Of a stretch of DNA of 60,551 nt, positions 37,542-46,477 are shown one piece after another. Origin of the DNA: a virus; the IMG/VR virus record IMGVR_UViG_3300036818_000059, positions 1 through 60,551 of that record; one strand, 5' to 3'. The notes below the pieces were generated by a model. It made no database searches and was not told where the DNA came from. It saw only the letters and a program-made list of their open reading frames with translations. The position numbers and the translations under genes are program-made. Each line of letters starts with the position of its first letter. Position 1 is the stretch's first letter.

Positions 37542-38575
37542 CAGAGAGTGGCTTCGTCCGAGACCAGCTTCACCTGCAGCACCGGGTCGATCTCGTTGCT
37601 GTAGCACTCGAAGGTGGTCGACATCTGCACGATGTCCGGGCCACTCACGTTCGGCGGCGCGGTCTTCAGCTTCAGTGCCGGGATGATGAAGGACAGCAGG
37701 TAGTGGTCCGAGCCTGTACCCACGCCAGCGCCCGTGAAGTCCAATTGCAGGGCAGTCGTGGTGTTGTTCGTCAAGAGGTCGTACAGCTCGGCCTTGTTGA
37801 ACTCGGCGGTGAGCTTGCCGGTGATCGTGGGGCTGTCGTTCTCCAGTTGCTGTGCCTTGAGGCCCGCGTTGCCGAGGCCGAAGCGGTCGGTGGCCAGCGG
37901 GCTCGCACCGGTCAGCGTGAACTCTGTGATGATCGTCGATACGGTGACACCACCGCTGATGGTGGTCTCGCCGCTGGCCGTGGTCGGGGTGCCGCCGAGC
38001 TTCAGCGTGGTCTGGGAGAAGTCGAACACCGACGATCCGGTCAGGAATGCGGGCGTGGCCAGGGCGACAGTGGTGTCCTCCTGCTTGCCGTCGACCGTGA
38101 CCTTGAAGGTCGGGACCGCGTTGTCCTTGCAGTCGAACTCCCAGCCGGTCACCTTGCAGCCCGAATAGGTGAACGGCTTGACCACGCCATCACTGGGCTG
38201 CGGGCGTCCCACCTGGACGGTCATACCCAGGCCGAACAGGCCGCCCGGCGTGTGGATCTGCTTGAACGCGCCGCTGGTGGCGATCTGCGTCGGCGTCGTG
38301 ATGGTCGCGCCCAGGGCGTGCTTCCACCACAGGCCCATGCCCTTGGTCGCGTGCTCGAACGTCAGGTCGCCGGACACGGACTTGCGGGACACCCGGACTC
38401 GGCTGGCCCGCTTGAACTTGGTGCCGACACGCAGACCGGTCGGCTCCAAGAACGTCGGGTCGAACGACAGCGACTCGGAGTCAAACTCCAGCGAATGCGT
38501 CGCGGTGACCGCCGTGCTCCACGTGGTCTCGGGAGCGAACATCAGTTGGGCATCGAGGCCCGTACCGGTGGGCAT
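37541..38575 (-). CDS. Major tail protein
   Basis: 344 aa. Tube-protein features include SLEFDSESLSFDPTFLEPTG, FKRASRVRVSRKSVSGDLTF, KGMGLWWKHALGATIT, then VTGWEFDCKDNAVPTFKVTV. The last 100 residues are a beta-rich region (LTGKLTAEFNKAELYDLLTN). Location between connector genes and chaperones is the standard place. Actinophage major tail proteins of this size often carry an Ig-like C-terminal domain; none is obvious here. Confidence 0.85.
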   Translation of the reverse strand: MPTGTGLDAQLMFAPETTWSTAVTATHSLEFDSESLSFDPTFLEPTGLRVGTKFKRASRVRVSRKSVSGDLTFEHATKGMGLWWKHALGATITTPTQIATSGAFKQIHTPGGLFGLGMTVQVGRPQPSDGVVKPFTYSGCKVTGWEFDCKDNAVPTFKVTVDGKQEDTTVALATPAFLTGSSVFDFSQTTLKLGGTPTTASGETTISGGVTVSTIITEFTLTGASPLATDRFGLGNAGLKAQQLENDSPTITGKLTAEFNKAELYDLLTNNTTTALQLDFTGAGVGTGSDHYLLSFIIPALKLKTAPPNVSGPDIVQMSTTFECYSNEIDPVLQVKLVSDEATL

Positions 38576-38859
38576 CAGTTCGTCCCCTCACTCGAACCCG
38601 CGGCCGCGGAGCTCGTGTCGGCCGACGTGCTGTCGGACTTCCTGCTGGATGACTTGGCGGGCGCGGCCTTCAACTGCCACCGGACCTTCGCCCACGAACG
38701 CGCGTCGTCGCCCTCGCCGACGATGTAGGCGTCGTCGAGTTCGGCGGTGATCTCGCCGGGGACGGTGATGGTCTGGCCGGCCTTGACGTGCAGCGAATCC
38801 GCCTCGCCAGCGGGCCGGTACACGTCGACCGCGGGGCCGAGGTTGACGAAGTCGGGCAT
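38575..38859 (-). CDS. Small head-tail region protein, 94 aa
   Basis: ATG 38859 has AAGGA just upstream. Its first 60 residues (FVNLGPAVDVYRPAGEADSL, HVKAGQTITVPGEITAEL, AYIVGEGDDARSWAKVRW) form a compact beta domain like the small proteins that precede major tail proteins. The tail is Ser/Ala/Lys-rich and disordered. Probably a virion accessory protein. Confidence 0.55.
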   Translation of the reverse strand: MPDFVNLGPAVDVYRPAGEADSLHVKAGQTITVPGEITAELDDAYIVGEGDDARSWAKVRWQLKAAPAKSSSRKSDSTSADTSSAAAGSSEGTN

Positions 38860-38869
38860 TCCTTGCTCC

Positions 38870-39322
38870 CTACACGCGGGCGATTTCGATATCGATGGTG
38901 AACACGATCCGGCTCTGCAGGCCGGCATCGCCTTGCTCCAGGAACAGGTCGTTGCTGTTCATCGCAGCGACAAACGGGGGCGGCTGGCCGAGCGACGGGT
39001 CCGCGCGCAGCGCGTCCTCAACGCCGGCCAGCAGGCTGTAGGCGTTCTCGCGACTTCCCTGGACGTCGCCGCTGTCGCCCACCAGGGCCACGACGGCGCA
39101 GAAGATGGTGAACCGCTCGTTGCGCCGCTTGGCGCCCAGCCCTGCCCAGGACTGCGTGCCGCTGGCCGACTGGAACTCGCCTTCCGGGTTGCCGTCGTAG
39201 CCGATGTAGACGGCATCCCCGTAGTCGCCCGTGATGACCGGGCCGTCCCACACCTTCAAGCCCGCGTTGCGCAGTGTCGTCACGACGGCATTGATGGTCG
39301 CCGGGATCCGCGAGGTGGCCAT
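38870..39322 (-). CDS. Tail terminator-like protein
   Basis: 150 aa. Starts MATSRIPATINAVVTTLRNA, contains VYIGYDGNPEGEFQSASGTQ and RNERFTIFCAVVALVGDSGD, a pattern matching siphovirus tail terminators (gpU-like) found between connector and major tail genes. It ends with beta strands VFTIDIEIARV. It would cap the tail tube and join it to the head. Confidence 0.7.
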   Translation of the reverse strand: MATSRIPATINAVVTTLRNAGLKVWDGPVITGDYGDAVYIGYDGNPEGEFQSASGTQSWAGLGAKRRNERFTIFCAVVALVGDSGDVQGSRENAYSLLAGVEDALRADPSLGQPPPFVAAMNSNDLFLEQGDAGLQSRIVFTIDIEIARV

Positions 39323-40128
39323 CAGAAGACGCCCGGCATGCCGAGCCCGAGCAGCTCGATCGCGCGGTTCGGCACAGCGAACCCGAGGCCGCGCGGCATC
39401 ATCGTGTCCTCAAGGCCACCGGGCAGCGCCGCACCCCGAGAGCCGCGCTTGGTCTGCCACAGGTGCTCGATGATGATGCTGGCGGCGAGTTGCACATTGG
39501 CCGCGATGACAGCCGGGCCCGCCACGTAGGTCGCCGTCACGTGCCGCTCCCACCGACCGAGCCACGGGCGGATGTGCACAACACCCGCCTGGGATGGGTG
39601 CAGTTGCGACACATCCCAGGTGCGTAGCCCGTCGATGCTCGCCAGAGAGGTGAGCGACACGACGGGCGACCGCTTGAGCACCAGCGTGCCGGCGGCGATC
39701 TCGTTGGTTTCGGTGATGGTCCGGCGCACGGCGACCTCGCCCGTCAGATCCTCGACCACGTAGGTCGCGGACTCGACGTACAGCCGCAGTTCGTCATCCG
39801 CCGACGCGTCGGTGATGTTGAGCTGCTTCTTGGCTGCGGCCAGCGAGATCAGGTACGGCGGGTCCGTCGAGGCGACATCGAAGACACTCGCGTCGGCACC
39901 AGGGTTTGTGCCGGTTCCGACCCAGCGCGCGACATGCAGTCCGGACTGGACCGTGAGGTAGTCGTACTGGTAGACGCCGGGCGAGATCGGATCGACCGGC
40001 GTCACCGTGGTCACGGTCTGGTCGGGCAGCGTGATGGTCAGCGTCATCACATCGGCGCTGACCGGCGTCCCGTCAGGATCGTTCAGTGTGAAGGACAGCC
40101 GGTAGAGGTCGCCAAGGTCGACAGCCAC
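39322..40128 (-). CDS. Head-tail connector (gp6-like) fused to beta domain
   Basis: 268 aa from GTG 40128. Residues 1-90 are a beta sandwich (LSFTLNDPDGTPVSADVMTL, YQYDYLTVQSGLHVARW). Residues 90-268 hold the gp6-like helical adaptor: PPYLISLAAAKKQLNITDAS, ADDELRLYVESATYVVEDLT, then AASIIIEHLWQTKRGSRG. The fusion of an Ig-like N-terminal domain to the adaptor is found in several actinophages. It would ring the portal. Confidence 0.75.
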   Translation of the reverse strand: MAVDLGDLYRLSFTLNDPDGTPVSADVMTLTITLPDQTVTTVTPVDPISPGVYQYDYLTVQSGLHVARWVGTGTNPGADASVFDVASTDPPYLISLAAAKKQLNITDASADDELRLYVESATYVVEDLTGEVAVRRTITETNEIAAGTLVLKRSPVVSLTSLASIDGLRTWDVSQLHPSQAGVVHIRPWLGRWERHVTATYVAGPAVIAANVQLAASIIIEHLWQTKRGSRGAALPGGLEDTMMPRGLGFAVPNRAIELLGLGMPGVF

Positions 40129-40184
40129 TGTTCGCCCCCTCTGGTCCAGATGAAGTGGAGTGGGGCGTGCCGGGTTGGCCTCGG

Positions 40185-40517
40185 TCAGGGCTTGCTGGTG
40201 TCCTTCGAGTCCGCAGCTGGAGGGTCGCCGCTATCCGCGTCAGGCACGGCATCGCCGGCCTTGCCTCGGCTGCCGCCGCGTACCGAGCGCTTCTCGCCCG
40301 GCACAGAGGTGGCCTCCTCGACGCCGGCAGCCTGGCGGCGCTTGCTCTCCTGGCCGGCGACGTACACGTCGACATCCTCGAAGTGCTCCGCCGTGCCCTT
40401 GGTGTAGGCCGGGTCCGAGGTGGAGACGATCTGGCCAGCACTGACGACCCGGATCATGCCGTCGATGGTCGTGGCGAACGGCGTCTTGCAGCGCTTCACG
40501 TCAGCCACAGTGATCAC
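40185..40517 (-). CDS. Hypothetical structural-region protein, 110 aa
   Basis: ATG 40517 overlaps the previous stop by four bases. The N-terminal 50 residues (VKRCKTPFATTIDGMIRVVS, AGQIVSTSDPAYTKGTAEHF) form a small beta domain found next to capsid genes. The rest is disordered (RQAAGVEEATSVPGEKRSVR). Could be a decoration or connector-associated protein. No firm family. Confidence 0.55.
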   Translation of the reverse strand: MITVADVKRCKTPFATTIDGMIRVVSAGQIVSTSDPAYTKGTAEHFEDVDVYVAGQESKRRQAAGVEEATSVPGEKRSVRGGSRGKAGDAVPDADSGDPPAADSKDTSKP

Positions 40518-40921
40518 CGGTCCCTTCGGGTTCCGTACAGCACTGCCGCTGCGGAGTAGACGCCACCCGTGGTGGCACCCGAGACGGCCACCTGCAGGCG
40601 GGCGTACCGCTTCGCGCCGTTGTAGCCGACGTCGAACACAGCGTTGCTGTTGGTGGAGGTGATGGTCGGTGCGGTGCCCTGCACGTCGCCCGCGTTCGGC
40701 GTACCCCAGGAGGTGCCGTCGTCCGAGTCCTGGACAGTGAAGACGTGTGAGCCATCGGTCACGGTCGCCGTGCTGATGACGAACATCAGCGTGCGGTACT
40801 CGACCACGCCCGCCTGGTAACGGTCGACCGTGGCGCCCGCGAACGGGGTTCCGGTGTTGTTGCGGGCGGCCGACGTGAGCGCGACCACCGACCTGGACTT
40901 GTGGTAGATGCTGGTGCGCAT
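40514..40921 (-). CDS. Probable capsid decoration/structural protein, 135 aa
   Basis: ATG 40921 has GGGAGGA upstream. A beta-rich protein without many charges: RYQAGVVEYRTLMFVISTAT, SHVFTVQDSDDGTSWGTPNA and KRYARLQVAVSGATTGGVYS. The pattern (surface beta sandwich, one gene after the capsid) is seen for head decoration proteins. It is separated from the capsid gene by a strong hairpin, which would lower its expression relative to capsid. Confidence 0.55.
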   Translation of the reverse strand: MRTSIYHKSRSVVALTSAARNNTGTPFAGATVDRYQAGVVEYRTLMFVISTATVTDGSHVFTVQDSDDGTSWGTPNAGDVQGTAPTITSTNSNAVFDVGYNGAKRYARLQVAVSGATTGGVYSAAAVLYGTRRDR

Positions 40922-40945
40922 GGTCGCGCCGTCCTCCCTGTCGGG

Positions 40946-40990
40946 CACGTCAAGCCAGGCGACGCACGCGATGTCGCCTGGCTTGACGTG
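40946..40990 (-). terminator. 18-bp hairpin after capsid gene
   Basis: CACGTCAAGCCAGGCGAC (40946-40963) and GTCGCCTGGCTTGACGTG (40973-40990) are perfect inverted repeats with a 9-nt loop. It lies 15 bases past the capsid stop in the direction of transcription. No U tract follows, so it may attenuate read-through or protect the capsid message end. Confidence 0.65.
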
Positions 40991-41005
40991 TGTTCCGTGG
41001 TTGTG

Positions 41006-42463
41006 TCAGCCGACCTTGTTCATGCGGAAGGCGCCGTCGTTCACCGAGTCGGCACCGATGCGGCAGTAGGCGTACCAGCCGCGCTGACCGGTCGGGCGCC
41101 GGTTCGTGCCCACCAGGTGAGGGATGAACTCCACCGTCATGCCGATGCGGTCGGTGATGACGTAGTTGGAGAAGTCCCCGTAGATGAGGTTCCGCGAACC
41201 GGTGGTGATGGTGCCCACCATGGCCTCGGCCTCATACGCGGCCCGGCCGATCAGCTGCGGCGGGGTGTCCTGCTGCAGCTGGACCCACAGGCCGGCACCG
41301 CCCGCGGTGTCGAACTGGCGGACCACGTTGTAGATGGACCGCTGTGCCAGCCAGGACGCACGTCGCCGGTAGCGGGCCGGCAGCCCGTTGTCCAGCCCGT
41401 AGACCGAGGTGAGCGGCATGGCCGCGGTGCCCTGGGTCAGTTCCGAGGCGGTACCGGTCAGCGCGGTGACGATGCCGGTCGGCTCGCCCGTACCCGTGCC
41501 GTTGACCAGCTTCACGGCTTCCAGGTCATCCCGACCGAAGGCCAGCAGTTCCGCGACCGCCGTGGTGACGTTCGCCTCGTCCTGCAGTGCCTCGATGGAG
41601 ATCGGCACGAAGCCGTCCATCTTGTAGTTCGGAATGGCCGGGCCAGCGAACGTCGGCGAACCGTCGGTCGCTTCCGTGGCCTCAGCCTGGAAGGCCCACG
41701 TGACCTCGCCTGCCGAAACACCGTTCCACACATCGCCGGTCGCGACGACAGAGCGTGCGGCCTGCCGAATCTCGTTGAGCGAGCCGTTGGCGGTGATGAT
41801 GACCGTCGGGTCCAACTGGAACGGGACCAGGTAGCCACCAGCCGAGTCGGTCAGCGACATCGCACGTTCGACGGCGCGCTGCTCCTCCGGAGACATCAGG
41901 TTGCCGCGACCCATGGCCAGCTTGCTCCACGCGCGCAGGTACTCCGGCGAGGACGTGGCCAGGACCATCTTCGACAGCGGGGATTCCTTCCCGTCGAAGC
42001 GCTCGATGATGTCGTTCGCCGCGGCGCGGACCTTGTCGTTCGCGCCGGACATCTTCTCGATCGCCGAAAGGGCGCGGGCGCGCAGTTCCTCGCCGACCTG
42101 CTCCTTGGAGCGGTCGAAGGTCCGCACCTCGGAGAGGTCCCACGGGTTGCGGAACCGCTTGTCGGCGACCGAATCCGGGTGCAGGATCGGGTCGGTGTCG
42201 TAGTCGTCCCGGTTGTAGGCGCCGGACTCGATCTTCGTGGAGGCGGGCTTGCGCTCGGTCGCCGTGGTCGCGGCACGGACCCGCTCCAGCGCGGACTTGC
42301 GCTCCAACTGGCGGCGGTGGCTGTCGACGTCGGCGAACTCGCGGGTGAGTTCGTCGAAGTTGCGCTCGTCGTCGGCGGTCAGGTCGGTCTTCTCGCCGAG
42401 CCGTTCCAGCTCGGCCGAGATGTCCTGCAGGCGCAGTACCGCCTGCGGGTGCGAGAGTTCCAT
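41006..42463 (-). CDS. Major capsid protein, HK97 fold, with delta domain
   Basis: 485 aa. Residues 1-105 are the scaffold-like delta region (LRLQDISAELERLGEKTDLT, ERNFDELTREFADVDSHRRQ), expected to be cut off by the protease. The mature fold follows: YLVPFQLDPTVIITANGSLN, IRQAARSVVATGDVWNGVSA, FVPISIEALQDEANVTTAVA, LAQRSIYNVVRQFDTAGGAG, IYGDFSNYVITDRIGMTVEF and GWYAYCRIGADSVNDGAFRM. It forms the icosahedral shell. Followed by a strong hairpin at 40946-40990. Confidence 0.95.
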   Translation of the reverse strand: MELSHPQAVLRLQDISAELERLGEKTDLTADDERNFDELTREFADVDSHRRQLERKSALERVRAATTATERKPASTKIESGAYNRDDYDTDPILHPDSVADKRFRNPWDLSEVRTFDRSKEQVGEELRARALSAIEKMSGANDKVRAAANDIIERFDGKESPLSKMVLATSSPEYLRAWSKLAMGRGNLMSPEEQRAVERAMSLTDSAGGYLVPFQLDPTVIITANGSLNEIRQAARSVVATGDVWNGVSAGEVTWAFQAEATEATDGSPTFAGPAIPNYKMDGFVPISIEALQDEANVTTAVAELLAFGRDDLEAVKLVNGTGTGEPTGIVTALTGTASELTQGTAAMPLTSVYGLDNGLPARYRRRASWLAQRSIYNVVRQFDTAGGAGLWVQLQQDTPPQLIGRAAYEAEAMVGTITTGSRNLIYGDFSNYVITDRIGMTVEFIPHLVGTNRRPTGQRGWYAYCRIGADSVNDGAFRMNKVG

Positions 42464-42464
42464 T

Positions 42465-43406
42465 TCAGGCTCCGGTAATGGTTTCGAGCCGTTCCTTCAT
42501 GAGCGCGCTGATCTCGCGGATCTGCTCACGAAGGGGTGCGGCTGACGGGGTGGCTGATCCCGACGGGTGCCCATCACCGGGCGGCGCGTCGATCGTGGTG
42601 TCCTCGGCCGGGTGCCCCTCGCGGGACGGCGCGTCCTCGGACGTGTCTTCAGTGGTGCCGGACGGGTGCTCGTCGAGCGGCGCGTCCGTGGTCTGGGTGC
42701 CGAACAGCAGCGCGCGTGCTACCTCGCGGCGCAGGTTCGGGTTGTCGAGGTCGGCGACCTCGGGGCTTGTGTGGCGCACGAGGGTTGCGCGCACCTGGCG
42801 GCGCATGTCGTCATCGCGCTCGATCAGGGCGGCCACCGAGCGGGCCCTGACACCGACCGAGGTCTCGGCGTAGGCGGGGAACACCACGGGGCCCGCCTCG
42901 GGGCACTTCACCTCGACCAGTTCGCGGTTGAGCGGACCTCGGTCGCCGGGGTTCCACAGGAGCATGTCCAGGTCGGCCGGGCTGATCTGCTTGCCCGCGT
43001 TGTCGGTCCACAGATCGCGGACCACCATGAACCGGAACGACATGCCGTCCACGGAGCCGTCAGCGATGGCACTGCGGACCGGCTCAATCAGCCAGTTGTC
43101 CGACAGTCGGCCAACGACGTGCAGGCCCTGATCGTCCTCGGACAGATCGGAGTACACGCCGATCGGGATGGACCCGATCAGTGGGTGGTGTCCGTGGTCG
43201 AACTGCATGACGGGCGTGGTCTCGCGCAGAGTCTTCTTGAACGCGCCCTGCCGGATCGACTCGTAGAAACATCCCTCCCAGGAGTCGATCAGCGTGGGCG
43301 TGTTCCACACCGCGGCATAGCCGTCGAGGGTGAGCCCGTCGCCGGACTCCTGGGTGTCGTCGCGGAGCTTGAATGGGACCGACCGCTGCAGCAGAGTGCC
43401 GTTCAC
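42465..43406 (-). CDS. Prohead protease (S78 family)
   Basis: 313 aa. LTLDGYAAVWNTPTLIDSWE at the start is the typical beta region. QFDHGHHPLIG carries the catalytic His and DGSVDGMSFRF the catalytic Ser. After residue 230 the sequence becomes an acidic, repetitive tail (DAPLDEHPSGTTEDTSEDAP, GHPAEDTTIDAPPGDGHPSG), possibly scaffold-like. It cleaves the capsid delta domain during assembly and lies immediately upstream of the capsid gene. Confidence 0.9.
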   Translation of the reverse strand: MNGTLLQRSVPFKLRDDTQESGDGLTLDGYAAVWNTPTLIDSWEGCFYESIRQGAFKKTLRETTPVMQFDHGHHPLIGSIPIGVYSDLSEDDQGLHVVGRLSDNWLIEPVRSAIADGSVDGMSFRFMVVRDLWTDNAGKQISPADLDMLLWNPGDRGPLNRELVEVKCPEAGPVVFPAYAETSVGVRARSVAALIERDDDMRRQVRATLVRHTSPEVADLDNPNLRREVARALLFGTQTTDAPLDEHPSGTTEDTSEDAPSREGHPAEDTTIDAPPGDGHPSGSATPSAAPLREQIREISALMKERLETITGA

Positions 43407-44767
43407 TGGCCGTCCTCCTTTTCGGACGCTTTCAGCCCTGTTGTATCGGTCGCCGCCGGGTCATCTGCTCCCGCTGGCCGCAACTGGACACTGAACAGTC
43501 CGGTGTGCTCCAGCAGGCTCCAGTCGTTCGCATCCACCGCTGCGCTCACCGTCGCCGGTTTGTATCCGGCGTCGATCAGCATCTTGATGGTGCTGGCCTG
43601 CTTGTTCTGGATGTTGGCCTCGTCGGCCTTGTCCTCGCGAAGGAACGGGACATCGCGCGCGTCGTACCACAGCCGCACACCGGTCGGTGCGCTCGGCATC
43701 ACCGTCGCGATCGAACCGGCCGCGTCCTGCCACAGCGGGTGCATGGTGCCGTCGGCGAACCGCCGGCGGGCCTGTGCGTAGTTCGAGTAGGTAGCCGCTT
43801 CCAGGCCCTCGGACAGGCCGACGATGACAGGCGGCACACCGCCCGCCGCAGCGATCCGCGTCTCGCCATGACCCTGCACGACCTTGAAGTCCATCTGCTG
43901 GAAGTCCGAGCCGATGACCTTCACGTCAGCGCCGCCACCGAGGTACAGGGTCTTGTAGGCGTTCTCGACGCCCTTCGTCTTCGCGTTCATCTTCTCGGCG
44001 AAGGTCATGAACTTGTCCATCGGAATCGACTTGTCCAGCGATGCCACCAAGTTCGGGGTCGCGCCGTTCTCGAAGAACTTGCTCTTATGCCGGTTCATCG
44101 CCTTGTCGTTGGTGATCTCGCGCAGCACCGGAGTCAGCCACGACATCCCCCGGTAGGTCGCGAGCGGATCCGGCGTCGGGGCGAAGTGGATGATCTCCTG
44201 CGGCAGGAACACTGCCGGCTCCGAGGTGCCACCCATTCCGCCCTCGAAGTAGGCGTAGCCCAGCCGCTTCCAGCCGACCTGGCCGGTCGCCATCATGCGC
44301 TTCTCCAGCACGATCTGAACCCAGTCCGGGCGCATCCGCACCAGCTCGTCGCCGTCGTTCACCCAGTAGCTGTTCCCGGCCAGGTCGGCGTCCTGGATCA
44401 TCCGGGTGAGCAGGCCCTGCGTGGTACCACCAACCCAGGGCTTCTCCAGCCGCGCCAAATCGGGTCGGCCGAACATTGTGGATGGCCGGCCACCTGACAT
44501 CTGCTGCCACTGGAAGCGGATCGCCGAGAACACCGCCATGCGCACAGCCATGACGGCGAACACGATGCCGTTCGCGGCGTACGCCGACGTGGCGAAGCCC
44601 TGCAGGTCGTTGCCGATCCGCTCGACAGCCTGACCCTGTGTCCCGGTCTGCTGGATGCCGCCGAAGCCGTAGACGTTGCCGTTGTAGATGAGCTCGTTCA
44701 GCGCGGCGGCGTAGTCGTCCAGCGTGGTGATCGACCGTTCACGCATGGAGCGCAGCAGGCTAGCCAC
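43403..44767 (-). CDS. Portal protein
   Basis: 454 aa from GTG 44767 (GGAGG six bases upstream), overlapping the small membrane gene by eight bases. Diagnostic stretches are NDLQGFATSAYAANGIVFAV, QGLLTRMIQDADLAGNSYWV, VRMRPDWVQIVLEKRM, EIIHFAPTPDPLATYRGMSW and GGVPPVIVGLSEGLEAATYS. It forms the dodecameric DNA entry ring. Standard HK97-type order: terminase, portal, protease, capsid. Confidence 0.95.
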   Translation of the reverse strand: MASLLRSMRERSITTLDDYAAALNELIYNGNVYGFGGIQQTGTQGQAVERIGNDLQGFATSAYAANGIVFAVMAVRMAVFSAIRFQWQQMSGGRPSTMFGRPDLARLEKPWVGGTTQGLLTRMIQDADLAGNSYWVNDGDELVRMRPDWVQIVLEKRMMATGQVGWKRLGYAYFEGGMGGTSEPAVFLPQEIIHFAPTPDPLATYRGMSWLTPVLREITNDKAMNRHKSKFFENGATPNLVASLDKSIPMDKFMTFAEKMNAKTKGVENAYKTLYLGGGADVKVIGSDFQQMDFKVVQGHGETRIAAAGGVPPVIVGLSEGLEAATYSNYAQARRRFADGTMHPLWQDAAGSIATVMPSAPTGVRLWYDARDVPFLREDKADEANIQNKQASTIKMLIDAGYKPATVSAAVDANDWSLLEHTGLFSVQLRPAGADDPAATDTTGLKASEKEDGQ

Positions 44768-44951
44768 GTGCCGGCCTCCGCTTCGCATCCACGTCGATCA
44801 GCAGCAGTCCGACCGCCACCGCCGAGACCCCGCCGACCATCAAGGCGATGGCCAGACTCCACAGCAGGTAGACGCCCGCGATCACCGCGCAGCCGCCGCC
44901 GAGCACCACCAGGCGTGCCGCCAGGTGAGCGTTCAGACGAACACGGCCCAC
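44760..44951 (-). CDS. Two-helix membrane miniprotein, 63 aa
   Basis: GTG 44951 overlaps the terminase 3' end by 19 bases. LAARLVVLGGGCAVIAGVYL and ALMVGGVSAVAVGLLLIDV predict two membrane helices joined by a tight turn. A membrane protein between terL and portal is unusual but occurs in some actinophages. The ribosome site and overlap support a real gene. Function unknown. Confidence 0.55.
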   Translation of the reverse strand: MGRVRLNAHLAARLVVLGGGCAVIAGVYLLWSLAIALMVGGVSAVAVGLLLIDVDAKRRPARG

Positions 44952-46477
44952 GGTTCGACCTCCTCGACGTTGTCGACCAGATGGGCCCAGGATTGGTAGG
45001 TGAGGCGCGCGATGCTGATCGCCACCAGCGGGCTGATGTCGGCATCTGCGTCCTTGCGGGACCAGGCGACCGTGTCGCCCGTCTCGCGTGTCTTCGCCCC
45101 GGCGACCGCGGCATCTAGCTCGGGCTGTCCGATGTGACGGACGGCGCCCTGCCGGATCGCATCCAGCGCCTGGCCAGTTGCGGCGGTCATCTGCGAGGCC
45201 GAGGTGACGAGCAGGTCACCGCGAGCCGGTTGCTCGGACTCCTCCGGCGGCGTGATGCCCACCTTCGCCAGCTCGACCGCTAGGGACGCACCCGTCGCCC
45301 GGCCCATGCCGATGCCGACCGGATCGAGTCCTTCGCGCAGGTCCACGATCCGGTCGACTAGCCAGTTCGTGCCCGGCCGGTAGTCGATGATCTGCCAGTG
45401 GCCCAGGCCATCCTCGCGGGGACCGAACATGCCGATCGCCGCGTAGTCGCGCTGAGGCGAGATGTCCACGCCCAGCGCCAGGAAGCCGTCCCGCTTCGAC
45501 AGGCCGTCCAGGAGCTTCGCCCACTGCGCCATGTCGATCGCGCCTCCGCCTTCACGGCGCTTAGGCCACAGCCCGAGCACCTCGCGGGCGAAACCTGCAC
45601 CGCCGTTCGCGGTCATCGACCGGCGCATCCGCTCGATCGTCTCCACGGTGACCCGTCCGAGACCCAAGGCCGGATTGGACTGTGCCCACAGTCGCCGGTC
45701 GTCCAGGTCGACCTTCGCCAGGTCATCCAGGTGCCCGTCCAGGCCCCAGTCGCGGTAGCCCAGCGAGTCATCCCCGCCGGACTCGGCCCTCTCCTTGAGC
45801 GCGTACATCACGGCGCCCGTGTCGCCGGTGAGCGGCGGCGAGGACAGGTACACGATCTGTGCGTTCGGACGGGCGATCAGCGTCGGCATCAGGGCGTCCT
45901 GCTGGTCGGTCGTGTAGGCGAACGCCTCGTCGATGACGTTCACGTCACCGGAGAAGCCTCGGCCGGACCCCTTGGACCGGGCGATGAACTTCAGCCGCTG
46001 GCCGGTGTCGAGGCGTTCGAAGCCTTCTTCACCGTTGGTGTTCGAGATCTTCACCAGGACGCCGTCGCCCAGATCCACCATGGTCTCGCTGATCGGCTTG
46101 CCGAGCGCCCGGATCAACGTCCGGACCCGCCGGAACGCCTCCATAGCCGTCTTGTACTCGTGCGCCGACCACAGCAGCAGTTCCTCGTCCAACACGAACA
46201 GCCCGGTCAGGACTCTGGCCTCGCCGAGGCCGCCCTTGCCGTTCTGGCGGGCCACCCACTCCGCGTACTCGTAGCAGGCCCACTTCGTATCGGCACGCGT
46301 GGACAGCATCAGTTCCATGCCGTCGCCCTGCCACGGCTCCAGCGGCTTACCGGCCGCGGCCATCAGGTCGACGGAGAGATAGCCGTACGAGCCTGTGATG
46401 ATCGACGGTCGGACATCAACTCGCGGGTAGCGGGCCCCGAGCAGCACGCCGGGCGGCGAGGTCAGCAAGGACGCCAC
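44933..46477 (-). CDS. terL: Terminase large subunit
   Basis: 514 aa if GTG 46477 is the start, overlapping terS by 62 bases; a slightly later start is possible. The ATPase domain has the variant Walker A WVARQNGKGG (residues 75-83) and Walker B VNVIDEA (179-185), with LRSKGSGRGFSGD-type motif between. The nuclease domain begins at FLALGVDISPQRDYAAIGMF, with acidic residues and RKDADADISPLVAISIARL near the end. It packages DNA through the portal and makes the ends. Confidence 0.95.
   Translation of the reverse strand: MASLLTSPPGVLLGARYPRVDVRPSIITGSYGYLSVDLMAAAGKPLEPWQGDGMELMLSTRADTKWACYEYAEWVARQNGKGGLGEARVLTGLFVLDEELLLWSAHEYKTAMEAFRRVRTLIRALGKPISETMVDLGDGVLVKISNTNGEEGFERLDTGQRLKFIARSKGSGRGFSGDVNVIDEAFAYTTDQQDALMPTLIARPNAQIVYLSSPPLTGDTGAVMYALKERAESGGDDSLGYRDWGLDGHLDDLAKVDLDDRRLWAQSNPALGLGRVTVETIERMRRSMTANGGAGFAREVLGLWPKRREGGGAIDMAQWAKLLDGLSKRDGFLALGVDISPQRDYAAIGMFGPREDGLGHWQIIDYRPGTNWLVDRIVDLREGLDPVGIGMGRATGASLAVELAKVGITPPEESEQPARGDLLVTSASQMTAATGQALDAIRQGAVRHIGQPELDAAVAGAKTRETGDTVAWSRKDADADISPLVAISIARLTYQSWAHLVDNVEEVEPWAVFV

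Noticed and set aside
40901-42478. Long rightward open frame (525 codons)
   Set aside because: It mirrors the major capsid gene; the leftward frame has the clear HK97 fold.
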